NCBI GenBank assembly: GCA_900546575.1
Contig: URDM01000006.1
Location: forward strand, 1-60,868
Source: an uncultured Prevotella sp.
Lineage (GTDB): Bacteria > Bacteroidota > Bacteroidia > Bacteroidales > Bacteroidaceae
Length of the DNA: 60,868 bases
Direction of reading: 5' to 3'
Shown piece by piece: positions 26,708 through 35,189 of this stretch. Below the pieces are notes generated by a model. It saw only the letters and a program-made list of their open reading frames with translations. It was not told the DNA's origin and ran no database searches. Both the position numbers and the translations under genes were made by a program. Each line of letters opens with the position of its first letter. Positions within the stretch are counted from its first letter, which is position 1.

Positions 26708-27709
26708 ATGGAAACACTTAAACGCAACATCGCCATCGTTTGCGGCGGCGATTCTTCAGAACATGACGTGTCAATGCGCTCAGCGCAGGGACTGTACTCT
26801 TTCTTCGACAAAGACCGTTATAACGTATATATCGTCGATGTGAAGGGCTTGGACTGGCATGTTGACCTGCAAGACGGTACAACTGCAACTATCGACAAGA
26901 ACGATTTTTCGTTCGTTCAGAACGGAAAGGCCGTTGTCTTCGATTATGCTTACATCACAATACACGGCACACCGGGTGAGAATGGCGTACTGCAGGGCTA
27001 CTTTGAGTTGCTGCACATTCCATACAGCACATCAGGCGTGCTTGTTGAGGCAATGACTTTCGACAAGTATGTGCTCAATAATTATCTGCGCGGATGGGGA
27101 GTCAACGTGGCCAAGAGCCTGTTGCTGCGCCGCGGCGATGAAAACAAGTACAGCGAGGCATACATCGAGAGCGAGATTGGTATGCCGTGTTTCGTAAAAC
27201 CGGCTGCCGACGGATCAAGTTTCGGTGTGTCGAAGGTGAAGAACGCTGACCAGCTGGCTCCGGCATTGCGCGTGGCATTCATGGAATGCGACGAGGTGAT
27301 GATCGAATCATTCATGAAGGGAACCGAGATTTCTATCGGTTGCTACAAGACTCGCGAGAAGTCGGTGGTGTTCCCGGCTACTGAGGTGGTTACTACCAAC
27401 GAGTTCTTCGACTACGATGCCAAGTACAACGGACAGGTGCAGGAAATCACTCCGGCTCGTATCGCTCCCGAAACTGCCAAGCGCGTGGCTGAAGAGACAA
27501 GCCGTATATACGACATTCTGCACTGCAACGGCATCATCCGCATCGACTATATCATCTCGAAGGATGCCGATGGCAATGATGTCATCAACATGATCGAAAT
27601 CAACACTACTCCTGGCATGACCGCTACAAGCTTCATCCCGCAGCAGGTACGTGCCGCCGGACTCGACATCAAGGACGTGTTGACCGACATTGTGGAGAAC
27701 CAGTTTTAA
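26708..27709 (+). CDS. ddl: D-alanine--D-alanine ligase
   Basis: Cytoplasmic ATP-grasp enzyme making D-Ala-D-Ala for peptidoglycan. 333 residues. The N-terminal domain starts with NIAIVCGGDSSEHDVSMRSA (about 6-25), with HGTPGENGVLQGYFELLHIPY at about 85-105. The ATP-grasp core has CFVKPAADGSSFGVSK (about 160-175), and the metal-binding end is MIEINTTPGMTATSFIPQQ (about 297-315). It follows rluD by 18 bases. Length and motifs fit the family throughout. Confidence 0.95.
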   Translation: METLKRNIAIVCGGDSSEHDVSMRSAQGLYSFFDKDRYNVYIVDVKGLDWHVDLQDGTTATIDKNDFSFVQNGKAVVFDYAYITIHGTPGENGVLQGYFELLHIPYSTSGVLVEAMTFDKYVLNNYLRGWGVNVAKSLLLRRGDENKYSEAYIESEIGMPCFVKPAADGSSFGVSKVKNADQLAPALRVAFMECDEVMIESFMKGTEISIGCYKTREKSVVFPATEVVTTNEFFDYDAKYNGQVQEITPARIAPETAKRVAEETSRIYDILHCNGIIRIDYIISKDADGNDVINMIEINTTPGMTATSFIPQQVRAAGLDIKDVLTDIVENQF

Positions 27710-27710
27710 T

Positions 27711-27873
27711 GAATTTTGAGTTTTGAATTTTGAGTTTTGAATTGGTCGGCTTCGCCGATGTTGAATTGTTCAATTGAGAATTTAGAATTCTCAAAATTCA
27801 AAACTCAAAATTCAAAACTCAAAATTGCCGAAGGCAACCAATTCAAAATTCAAAACTCAAAATTCAAAACTCA
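27711..27873. repeat. AT-rich inverted repeat before the acyltransferase gene
   Basis: Arms 27711-27747 (iterated TTTTGAATTTTGAG) and about 27836-27873 (its complement) are 36 bases each. Inside lie the short palindromes TCGGCTTCGCCGA and TTGCCGAAGGCAA. It ends four bases before the start codon at 27877. Same family as 4299-4370 and 31850-32052. Confidence 0.8.
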
Positions 27874-27876
27874 CAT

Positions 27877-29022
27877 ATGGATATACATCAATTTGACGCT
27901 ATCCGGCCGTTTGAGCCGGAAGAGTTGCCCGAAGTGTTCGACCGCCTGTTGCAGAACGAGCAGTTCAAGCAGGTGTTGGCCTATCTTTATCCTGGAGTTC
28001 CGGTAGAAATGATTGGTCAGAAGATGCACCAGTGTCGCACAAACCTTGAGTTTCAGAAAGCTTTCTGCTACGATTTCCTGCAAAATCTTTTGGCTAAGGC
28101 AAGCCTCGGCATTGACTCTGATTTCCAGAACATCGACCTCAAACGTCGCTACACATTCGTGAGCAACCACCGCGACATTGTGCTCGACTCGGCTCTGTTG
28201 CACAAACTGCTATTTGACGCAGGTTGCGACACCACGACAGAGATAGCAATAGGCGACAACCTGTTGAAGTTGCCGTGGGTGAAGGACATCGTACGCATCA
28301 ACAAGTCGTTCATCGTGGAGCGCTCGTTGTCAATGCGTCAGATGCTTGTATCGTCCAAACGACTGTCTGACTATATGCACTTTGTCATCAACGAGAAGCA
28401 CGACAATGTGTGGATAGCGCAGCGTGAGGGTCGCGCCAAGGACTCTAACGACCGCACGCAGGAGGCTATTCTCAAGATGATGACAATGGGTGGCGAAGGC
28501 TCGGTGAAGCAACGTCTGCTGTCGCTGCACATCGTTCCGCTTGCCATCAGCTACGAGTTTGACCCCTGCGACTTCCTCAAGGCTCAGGAGTTTCAGCTGC
28601 GTCGCGATGTTGAGGGATGGAAAAAGGGACCGATGGACGACGTCATCAGCATGCAGACCGGCATTATGGGATTCAAGGGACATATCCATTACCATTGCGC
28701 TCCTTGCATCGATGAGTGGCTCGAGCAGTTGCCCGACGATATGCCAAAGGCTGATTTCTACAAGGTTGTGGCTGAACATATCGACAACGAAATATGGCGT
28801 GGCTACCGGCTCTATCCGTCCAACTACGTGGCTCTCGACCTTCTTGAAGGCACCAAGGCTCATGCCGACCGCTACACAGATGAGGATCGTCAGCGTTTTG
28901 AGGCTTATCTGCAAGGTCAGATGGCTAAGATTCAGTTGCCGAATCCCGATGCCGGCTTCCTGCGCGAGCGCATTCTGACCATGTATGCCAATCCCGTAAG
29001 AAACCAGTTGAGCGTACTATAG
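27877..29022 (+). CDS. 1-acyl-glycerol-3-phosphate acyltransferase-like protein
   Basis: Probable membrane-associated acyltransferase of phospholipid or lipid A-type metabolism. 381 residues. The PlsC-like core has TFVSNHRDIVLDSALL (about 90-105), carrying the catalytic His and a nearby Asp one residue further than the usual HX4D. Further motifs are INKSFIVERS (about 142) and VWIAQREGRAKDSND (about 178-192), matching blocks II and III. The C-terminal half (about 220-381) is specific to Bacteroidetes homologues. Its promoter is not obvious; the leader is the AT-rich inverted repeat. Confidence 0.75.
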   Translation: MDIHQFDAIRPFEPEELPEVFDRLLQNEQFKQVLAYLYPGVPVEMIGQKMHQCRTNLEFQKAFCYDFLQNLLAKASLGIDSDFQNIDLKRRYTFVSNHRDIVLDSALLHKLLFDAGCDTTTEIAIGDNLLKLPWVKDIVRINKSFIVERSLSMRQMLVSSKRLSDYMHFVINEKHDNVWIAQREGRAKDSNDRTQEAILKMMTMGGEGSVKQRLLSLHIVPLAISYEFDPCDFLKAQEFQLRRDVEGWKKGPMDDVISMQTGIMGFKGHIHYHCAPCIDEWLEQLPDDMPKADFYKVVAEHIDNEIWRGYRLYPSNYVALDLLEGTKAHADRYTDEDRQRFEAYLQGQMAKIQLPNPDAGFLRERILTMYANPVRNQLSVL

Positions 29023-29063
29023 CAGCTTGTCGAAGTTAATCATATAGCGAAGCATTATTGCCG

Positions 29064-29732
29064 ATGAAAATCAGAATATTACTAATGGCTGTGGCAGTCG
29101 CCATGCTTGCATCGTGCGAGCACGACGGTTATGAGTCGGGCGACGGCAGTTTGTCGTATCTCACGGCTGAACTGGCTGTGCTGCACACTGCGTCCAACCG
29201 CTCGGCTACGTCTGCCGACCTTGACAATGGCACCACGCTCAGCATCAGCAATCCTTTCACTACGTCGTGGATGGCAAAGGCTGACACCGTATATCGTGCT
29301 CTGCTCTACTACGATGTGGCAACCGACGGCGGCAAGACGGTGAAGGCTCGTTCGGTGTCGGCAGTGCCGGTGCTTAGGCCGATAGACAAGAATAAGGTGA
29401 CGGAAATGCACACCGACCCGGTAGGCATTGAGAGTGCATGGGCTGCCAAGAGCGGATATATCAATCTGTCGTTGCTTCTTAAGGCTGGCAAGACCGACGG
29501 CGAGGATGCCGTCCAGACACTCGGGCTTGTCGACTGTGGCACGACTGAAGGCGATGACGGCAAGCGCATGCGTCATCTTAAGCTTTATCACGACCAGGGC
29601 GGAGTCCCCGAGTATTACACCGTGCAGCGTTATGCCAGCATCGATACCAAGGATTTGGGCGATGTCGACGCTGTAAGCATCACGGTGAATACATACAATG
29701 GTGAGGTGACGAAGACATTTGATTGTAAATAA
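29064..29732 (+). CDS. NigD-like lipoprotein
   Basis: 222 residues from MKIRILLMAVAVAMLASCEH, with the lipobox LASC (Cys about 18), so membrane anchored. The layout (short N-terminal domain with LDNGTTLSI, then a beta-rich C-terminal domain ending VSITVNTYNGEVTKTF) matches NigD-like proteins, a Bacteroidales family of unknown biochemical role named from a bacteriocin-associated locus. No bacteriocin genes are near. A TTG two codons upstream is also in frame; the ATG is preferred. Confidence 0.7.
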   Translation: MKIRILLMAVAVAMLASCEHDGYESGDGSLSYLTAELAVLHTASNRSATSADLDNGTTLSISNPFTTSWMAKADTVYRALLYYDVATDGGKTVKARSVSAVPVLRPIDKNKVTEMHTDPVGIESAWAAKSGYINLSLLLKAGKTDGEDAVQTLGLVDCGTTEGDDGKRMRHLKLYHDQGGVPEYYTVQRYASIDTKDLGDVDAVSITVNTYNGEVTKTFDCK

Positions 29733-29775
29733 TGAGGTAGTGTCTCTGTCTTGACATTACGCTAATACAAAAAAT

Positions 29776-29809
29776 AAGGAGGCTGTGGCATCTCGCCATA
29801 GCCTCCTTT
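29776..29809. terminator. Bidirectional terminator hairpin between convergent genes
   Basis: AAGGAGGCTGTGGC and GCCATAGCCTCCTT pair around a 5-base loop, with A and T runs on the flanks. It separates the NigD-like gene (+) and rubrerythrin (-). Same hairpin family as 22443-22482 and 60584-60621. Confidence 0.75.
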
Positions 29810-29832
29810 CATTTATGTGGGAAATCGAAATC

Positions 29833-30375
29833 TTAGTAGTTTTCGGCCTTAAGCTCGAAGTAGCTTTGCGGATGCTTGCACACCGGACAAAGCTTCGGAG
29901 CCTGCTTGCCAACAACGATGTGGCCACAGTTGCGGCACTGCCAGATGCAGTCGCCATCGCGTGAGAATACAACTCCGTCCTCAATGTTCTTCAGCAGTTT
30001 GCGGTAGCGCTCCTCGTGGTGCTTCTCGATAGCGCCAACGCCACGCATTGCCGCGGCAATCTCTGCAAAACCTTCCTCGTCGGCTTCCTTAGCCATACGG
30101 TCGTACATATCGGTCCACTCGAAGTTCTCGCCCTCGGCAGCAGCCTTAAGGTTAGAGATTGTGTCCTTGATGGCACCGCCCTCAAGATACTTGAACCACA
30201 TCTTGGCGTGCTCCTTCTCGTTCTGTGCAGTCTCCTCGAAGAGTGCTGCTATCTGCTCGTAGCCTTCCTTGCGTGCCTTAGATGCGAAGAATGTATATTT
30301 GTTGCGTGCCTGTGACTCGCCTGCAAATGCCTCCATGAGGTTGCGCTCGGTCTTTGTTCCTTTGAGATCTTTCAT
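29833..30375 (-). CDS. rbr: Rubrerythrin
   Basis: Cytoplasmic non-haem diiron peroxidase that protects anaerobes from hydrogen peroxide. 180 residues: four-helix diiron domain (about 1-140) with LMEAFAGESQARNKYTFFA and EKHHEERYRKLL supplying Glu/His ligands, then a rubredoxin domain (about 145-180) with two CxxC pairs in WQCRNCGHIVVG and KLCPVCKHPQ. It has its own strong promoter, so it is a single-gene unit. An oxidative-stress role is known for the family; no regulator site was identified. Confidence 0.95.
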   Translation of the reverse strand: MKDLKGTKTERNLMEAFAGESQARNKYTFFASKARKEGYEQIAALFEETAQNEKEHAKMWFKYLEGGAIKDTISNLKAAAEGENFEWTDMYDRMAKEADEEGFAEIAAAMRGVGAIEKHHEERYRKLLKNIEDGVVFSRDGDCIWQCRNCGHIVVGKQAPKLCPVCKHPQSYFELKAENY

Positions 30376-30404
30376 AATTTTATTGTATTTATTTGTTTCT
30401 GATG

Positions 30405-30435
30405 CAAAGATACGAATTATATTTGAATCAGCAAA
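30405..30435 (-). promoter_or_regulatory. Promoter of rubrerythrin
   Basis: Minus strand TTTG (30432-30435), 19 bases, TATCTTTG (30405-30412): a full consensus match, about 30 bases before the ATG. Confidence 0.8.
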
Positions 30436-30475
30436 GAAAAGTTGTAAAAATTACAAAGTTATTTTTGTTACATCA

Positions 30476-31069
30476 TTATTTTCCTTTTGCATCGCATTTA
30501 TAATACTGTTGCGCAAGGGCTGTTATTTCGCTGGGAATGAGTCGGGTTATGTCTTTTCCCTCGTTGATGTATTGTCTCACGAGAGTTGAACTGACGTCAT
30601 ATAATCCAGTATCAAAAATTTTGACTGTTTGTGGCAGTCGGGCGGTATCAATGGGGTATCCCGTGCGTGGATAAATGGCGATAGGGTAGTGGGCAATGAT
30701 GTCGTCGGCGTGATACCAGCGGTCGAACACAGCCCAGTTGTCACCCCCAATGAGTAGTGTAAACTCACGTTCGGGATAGTCGCGGGTAAGCGATTGCAGC
30801 GTGTGCCACATATACGAGGGGCGTGGCAGGTGAAACTCGTAGTCGCAAGCCTTCAGTTGTGGGTATGGTTCGAGCGCTATGCGTGTCATGTCGAGGCGCA
30901 GTTGCTCGTCGAGCAGGTCGGCTGAATGCTTCAGAGGGTTTTGTGGCGACACCATAAGCCACACTTCATCGAGTCCGGCAAGCTCTATCATCTTGCGCGC
31001 GATGGCTATGTGTCCGTTGTGAATGGGGTTGAACGAACCGCCGTATATGCCAGTCTTTATCTTCTTCAT
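30476..31069 (-). CDS. nadD: Nicotinate-nucleotide adenylyltransferase
   Basis: Makes deamido-NAD from nicotinate mononucleotide and ATP. 197 residues from MKKIKTGIYGGSFNPIHNGH, with the nucleotidyltransferase motif GGSFNPIHNGH (about 10-20), VWLMVSPQNPLK (about 38-49) and the C-terminal SSTLVRQYI (about 170). The reading frame continues upstream to 31153 into the repeat array, but the ATG at 31069 gives a normal N-terminus. It follows gmk, separated by a 22-bp-period repeat array. Confidence 0.93.
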   Translation of the reverse strand: MKKIKTGIYGGSFNPIHNGHIAIARKMIELAGLDEVWLMVSPQNPLKHSADLLDEQLRLDMTRIALEPYPQLKACDYEFHLPRPSYMWHTLQSLTRDYPEREFTLLIGGDNWAVFDRWYHADDIIAHYPIAIYPRTGYPIDTARLPQTVKIFDTGLYDVSSTLVRQYINEGKDITRLIPSEITALAQQYYKCDAKGK

Positions 31070-31150
31070 TATATATTCTGGAATTGATGGTTTAACCTTT
31101 TTATTATTGACTTTTAGGGGTTGGTTTGCAGGTGTATTCGCTTTGGAAAA

Positions 31151-31260
31151 CAAAAGGAGTCCTTTTACTATACAAATGTAGCCCTTTTACCTTGCAAAAG
31201 GACTACATTTGCAAGGTAAAAGGGCTACATTTGGAATGCAAAAGGGGTACATTTGCAAAT
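31151..31260. repeat. 22-bp-period palindromic module array (array 2)
   Basis: Five 15-bp modules: AAAAGGAGTCCTTTT, AAATGTAGCCCTTTT, AAAAGGACTACATTT, AAAAGGGCTACATTT, AAAAGGGGTACATTT. Spacers: ACTATAC, ACCTTGC, GCAAGGT, GGAATGC, then GCAAATC. Module 2 plus its spacer is the exact reverse complement of the third spacer plus module 4, so 22-base arms flank module 3. It lies between gmk and nadD. Confidence 0.9.
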
Positions 31261-31279
31261 CAAGGGTAGATGTATCGTT

Positions 31280-31843
31280 TTATTTGATGAATTCCTTCAC
31301 AATCTGCAGGGTTTCTTCTACGGCCTTGTCAAGGTTGTCGTTGATGACAATGCGGTCGAACTTAGATGCCTGCGACAACTCGAATGTGGCGCGCTCGATG
31401 CGCTGCTCGATTACTTCGGGAGCGTCGGTGGCGCGTCCGGTGAGTCTACGGCGCAGTTCTTCGATAGATGGCGGCTGTATGAAAATGCTCAGCGCGCGGT
31501 CGCCATAATACTGCTTGATGTTGCAACCGCCCTTTACGTCAACGTCGAACACTACGTTCTCGCCACGTGCAGCCTGCGTTTCCACTTGCTGCTTCAGCGT
31601 TCCGTAGAAGCGGTCTTGATAAACCTCTTCGTATTCAAGGAACTCGTCGCGGGCTATACGCTCACGAAATTCTTCGGGAGTGATGAAGAAGTACTCCACA
31701 CCGTTTTGCTCTGTACCACGTGGCTGACGCGATGTGCATGATATGGAAAAAGCCAGATGCAACTCTGGGTGTTGCATCAGTCGGTTGATGATTGTGCTCT
31801 TGCCGCTACCACTTGGAGCGGAGAATATTATGAGTTTGCCCAT
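31280..31843 (-). CDS. gmk: Guanylate kinase
   Basis: Phosphorylates GMP to GDP with ATP. 187 residues, usual length. The P-loop FSAPSGSGKSTII is at about 7-19, the GMP-binding block is SCTSRQPRGTEQNGVEYFFI (about 36-55) and the lid region is GRATDAPEVIEQRIERA (about 134). It is part of the minus-strand housekeeping run, between yicC and nadD, but separated from both by repeat-filled gaps of about 210 bases. Confidence 0.95.
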   Translation of the reverse strand: MGKLIIFSAPSGSGKSTIINRLMQHPELHLAFSISCTSRQPRGTEQNGVEYFFITPEEFRERIARDEFLEYEEVYQDRFYGTLKQQVETQAARGENVVFDVDVKGGCNIKQYYGDRALSIFIQPPSIEELRRRLTGRATDAPEVIEQRIERATFELSQASKFDRIVINDNLDKAVEETLQIVKEFIK

Positions 31844-31849
31844 AGGGAG

Positions 31850-32052
31850 TTTTGAATTTTGAGTTTTGAATGTTGAATTTTGAATTTGTCGGCTTTGCCG
31901 ATTTGGAATTGTTCAATTTAGAATTATTCCCTTTGGGAATTTTGAATTTTGAGTTTTGAATGTTGAATTGTTCCCTTTTAATTCAAAATTGGATAATTCA
32001 ACATCGGCGCAGCCGACCAATTCAACACTCAACATTCAACATTCCACATTCC
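31850..32052. repeat. AT-rich inverted repeat cluster between yicC and gmk
   Basis: Iterated TTTTGAATTTTGAGTTTTGA and its complement, with the small palindromes TCGGCTTTGCCGA, ATTCCCTTTGGGAAT and TCGGCGCAGCCGA. It starts directly before the gmk ATG and ends at the yicC stop, filling the whole 210-base gap; no gene is visible in it. Confidence 0.75.
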
Positions 32053-32053
32053 T

Positions 32054-32929
32054 TTACAGCGCGTTCAGCACCTGCTCCTTAATCTGTTCCAGTTCGTCCT
32101 TCATCTTGACGACGATGTTCTGCATCTCGGCGTTGTTGCTCTTCGAACCGGTTGTGTTGATTTCGCGACCCATTTCCTGTGCGATAAATCCGAGTTTCTT
32201 GCCCTGGCCGTGTCCTTCTGCCATTGTCTCGCGGAAGTATCGCAGGTGATTGGCAAGACGCTGCTTCTCCTCACTGATGTCAAGCTTCTCGATGTAGTAG
32301 ATGAGTTCCTGCTCAAGGCGGTTCTTGTCATACTCCACGTCGGGTATCTGCTTCAGTCCATCGACAATGCGTGCGCGTATTTTTTCAACACGTGCCTTCT
32401 CGAATGGCTCGATGCTGAGCAGAAGCTGCTCTATATTGTCAATCTTTTCGCCGAATTTCTTCTCAAGAGCAGCGCCCTCCTGGGTGCGGAATGCAACGAG
32501 CTGGTCGATGGCTTCGTTGATGGCGGCATTAGCCACCTGCCACTCCTCGGGTGTAAGCGTTTCTGTTTCGGCCTTCGACATGATGTCGGGCATACGCAGA
32601 AGAGTGACAAACCAGTCGGCCGGCAACGGAATCTGGCACTGCTCAGCCACGTTCTTTATCTGCTGGCAGTAGTTCTTTGCCAGTTCGGTGTTGATGTTTG
32701 TAGCGTCTGTGTCGGCATCCTTCTCCACCCAAATGGCAAAGTCTACCTTGCCGCGCAGCAAGTGCTGCTGAATGTTCTGACGTATTTCCATCTCCTTTTC
32801 GCGATAGAGCGGTGCTATACGAGTTGACAGATCAAGCGCCTTGCTGTTGAGCGACTTTATCTCAACGTTGATTTTCTTTCCGTTAAAGACTGCGACAGAC
32901 TTGCCGTAGCCAGTCATTGATAGTATCAT
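32054..32929 (-). CDS. yicC: YicC family endoribonuclease
   Basis: Stress-linked endoribonuclease family, cytoplasmic. 291 residues. N-terminal YicC domain from MILSMTGYGKSVAVFNGKKI, with VEIKSLNSKALDLSTRI (about 22-38). The C-terminal DUF1732 domain ends KLGFIAQEMGREINTTGSKS, then EMQNIVVKMKDELEQIKEQV (about 250-287), which is strongly conserved. It belongs with gmk as in many bacteria. RNA targets are unknown here. Confidence 0.9.
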   Translation of the reverse strand: MILSMTGYGKSVAVFNGKKINVEIKSLNSKALDLSTRIAPLYREKEMEIRQNIQQHLLRGKVDFAIWVEKDADTDATNINTELAKNYCQQIKNVAEQCQIPLPADWFVTLLRMPDIMSKAETETLTPEEWQVANAAINEAIDQLVAFRTQEGAALEKKFGEKIDNIEQLLLSIEPFEKARVEKIRARIVDGLKQIPDVEYDKNRLEQELIYYIEKLDISEEKQRLANHLRYFRETMAEGHGQGKKLGFIAQEMGREINTTGSKSNNAEMQNIVVKMKDELEQIKEQVLNAL

Positions 32930-32959
32930 ATTTATTATATATGTGTAACTGTGGGTTGT

Positions 32960-33682
32960 TTAGTCACGATTGTTGCCGAATATGCGCAGCAGATAGAGGA
33001 AGAGGTTGATGAAGTCGAGATAAAGACTCAAGGCTCCAATGAGTGCAAGCTTCTGTGTACTCTCGCCTGCATCGGGTGCTGACTGGCACATCTGCTTGAT
33101 CTTCTGGGTATCGTATGCAGTGAGACCTACGAATACGAGTACGCCAACGTAGCTCAGGATGAGGTCGAGACCACTGCTACCCACGAACATATTGACTACT
33201 GAGGCGATGATGATGCCCAACAATGCCATGAACAGAAGCTTACCCATTGAGGTGAGATCAGTCTTGGTAGTGTAGCCTACGAGCGCCATTGCGCCGAATG
33301 TTCCGGCTGTGATGAAGAACACTTTGCCGATAGTTGCTACCGAGAAAGCGAAGAATATCGTCGACAGAGTGGCACCGTTAACTACCGAATACAGAATGAA
33401 CAGCAGCGTAGCTGTCGACAATGACAGACGGTTGATGGCACCGCTGATGGCAAAAACGAGGGCAAACTCGGCTATGATGAGGCCGAAGAAGGTCACCTTG
33501 CTTGAGAATATCAGCGACAGAATTGTCGGTGATGTAGCCACGCCGTAGGCTGTGAGGCCCGTTATAGCAAGTGCGAGTGTCATCCACACGAATACTTTGC
33601 GCATAAGTGCAGGGAAAGCTGTGGACATAGCGTAATCTTTGTTGCGCAGCGAGTCAACGTCGTACCAGTTTTCTTGTTTCAT
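32960..33682 (-). CDS. Bax inhibitor-1/YccA family membrane protein
   Basis: Inner-membrane protein with about seven hydrophobic segments, 240 residues. The start MKQENWYDVDSLRNKDYAMS is followed by FPALMRKVFVWMTLALAITG; the last helices hold LSYVGVLVFVGLTAYDTQKI and SLYLDFINLFLYLLRIFGNN, typical of the BI-1 family (YccA, YbhL). YccA-type members interact with FtsH, others leak calcium; which applies here is not known. It lies between rseP and yicC. Confidence 0.88.
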   Translation of the reverse strand: MKQENWYDVDSLRNKDYAMSTAFPALMRKVFVWMTLALAITGLTAYGVATSPTILSLIFSSKVTFFGLIIAEFALVFAISGAINRLSLSTATLLFILYSVVNGATLSTIFFAFSVATIGKVFFITAGTFGAMALVGYTTKTDLTSMGKLLFMALLGIIIASVVNMFVGSSGLDLILSYVGVLVFVGLTAYDTQKIKQMCQSAPDAGESTQKLALIGALSLYLDFINLFLYLLRIFGNNRD

Positions 33683-33720
33683 AATTGTTGTCTTAATTGG
33701 TTTGTACTTTTATTATAAAC

Positions 33721-33750
33721 ATATGGTATAGGGCGTGTGCCCTACCATAT
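33721..33750. terminator. Hairpin between rseP and the Bax inhibitor gene
   Basis: ATATGGTATAGGGC and GCCCTACCATAT flank a GTGT loop (stem with two mismatches). No long T run follows on the minus strand, so it may be a weak terminator or an RNA processing/stability element within the run. Confidence 0.45.
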
Positions 33751-33775
33751 ATTTGGCAAATAGCGTGCCGAAACA

Positions 33776-35152
33776 TTACATTATGCCAATCCACCTCAGC
33801 ACGTCGTTGAGGTTGGCTACAATCATAAGCAGCATCAGTATGCCTATGCCAATGTATTCGGCGCGTATCATGAAGTTCTCCGACGGTTTGCGGCGTGTTA
33901 TCATCTCGTAGAGCAGGAACAGTACGTGTCCGCCGTCAAGAGCCGGAATCGGCAGTATGTTCATGAATGCAAGGATGATGCTGAGGAATGCTGTCATGAG
34001 CCAGAACTTGTGCCAGTTCCATACGTCGGGGAACATGTTGCCAATAGCACCGAATCCTCCGAGCGACTTGGCGCCCTCGGCTGAGAATATGTATTTCATA
34101 TCGCCTACATAGCCAGAGAGTACGTTGCATCCGTACTTGATGCCTGCCGGGAAGCTCTCGAAGAATCCGTATTCGATGTGTGTCACCTTATCTGCTGGCA
34201 ACAGTGGCATATATCCGAACTTCAAATCGTCCTTGAGCACTCCCTTTCGGGTCAGTGTGCATGTCTGGTCGCCTGCCTGGCGCGCCAGAGTGACTGTAAC
34301 GGTCAGCGCCTTGAGGCTGTCCTGATGTGTCTTGGCATAATCGAGCACGTCGTCAATGCGTCCTACTTCATACTGGAAGTCGTTGAACGATGTGATGCGC
34401 TTGCCGTTGAGCGATGTGATGATGTCGCCCTTGCGGAATCCCATGTGCTCTGCCAGCGAGCCTGAAAGCACGCTGTCGACGCGAGCCTCGATGAACTGGG
34501 TCATGAATGGAGGCGTCGACTTGAACATATCGAGCAAGTCGAGGTCGCCGGGCATATCTATGCTCACCTGCTTTCCGTCACGAATGACGTAAGCCTTGTG
34601 CGCTGTTGCTATCTCGCGGAACATGTCTGCACCGAATTTCTTGAACTCGCCCTGGTCGGTTCCTACCAGAATGTCGCGATCCTGGAATCCGAGAGCTTTC
34701 GCCTCCTTGTTGAACTTCATGCCGAGCGGCATGTCCTTAGGCTTCACATAGTCGTCGCCCCATGTGAAAAGGCACATTGCGTAGAGGAACAAAGCAAGCA
34801 GGAAGTTGACCAATACGCCACCTATCATAATCAGCAGACGCTGCCATGCGGGCTTCGAACGGAACTCCCAAGGCTCGGCAGGCTTCTGCATCTGGTCGGT
34901 ATCGAACGATTCGTCAATCATACCCGCTATCTTGCAGTAGCCACCCAGAGGCAACCAGCCTATACCATATGTAGTGTCGCTCTTGCGAGGCTTGAACTGG
35001 AAGAGGTGAAACCAAGGGTCGAAGAACAGGAAGAACTTCTCAACTCTTACGCCGAAGAGCTTTGAGAAGAAGAAGTGTCCGCCCTCATGGAGCAGCACAA
35101 GGATAGATATTGCCAGCATGAACTGCAGCAATTTGATAAGGAAGATTTCCAT
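33776..35152 (-). CDS. rseP: Site-2 protease RseP (RIP zinc metalloprotease)
   Basis: Intramembrane zinc protease that cleaves membrane-bound regulators such as anti-sigma factors. 458 residues. HEGGH (22-26) lies in the first helix and the third metal ligand is in NILPIPALDGGHVLFLL near the C-terminus. One or two PDZ domains lie between (about 130-330, ADHMGFRKGD-like glycine loop seen as LAEHMGFRKGDIITSLNGKR). It sits directly after dxr in the run, a common arrangement. A FecR-type anti-sigma protein is encoded at 46554-47621, a possible substrate only by analogy. Confidence 0.93.
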   Translation of the reverse strand: MEIFLIKLLQFMLAISILVLLHEGGHFFFSKLFGVRVEKFFLFFDPWFHLFQFKPRKSDTTYGIGWLPLGGYCKIAGMIDESFDTDQMQKPAEPWEFRSKPAWQRLLIMIGGVLVNFLLALFLYAMCLFTWGDDYVKPKDMPLGMKFNKEAKALGFQDRDILVGTDQGEFKKFGADMFREIATAHKAYVIRDGKQVSIDMPGDLDLLDMFKSTPPFMTQFIEARVDSVLSGSLAEHMGFRKGDIITSLNGKRITSFNDFQYEVGRIDDVLDYAKTHQDSLKALTVTVTLARQAGDQTCTLTRKGVLKDDLKFGYMPLLPADKVTHIEYGFFESFPAGIKYGCNVLSGYVGDMKYIFSAEGAKSLGGFGAIGNMFPDVWNWHKFWLMTAFLSIILAFMNILPIPALDGGHVLFLLYEMITRRKPSENFMIRAEYIGIGILMLLMIVANLNDVLRWIGIM

Positions 35153-35189
35153 TAATTATTGATTCGTAATGATTATTATTGTTTGAATA

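Noticed and set aside
31151..31260. CRISPR array
   Set aside because: Modules are regularly spaced with variable spacers, but spacers are only 7 bp, modules themselves vary, and no cas genes are near.
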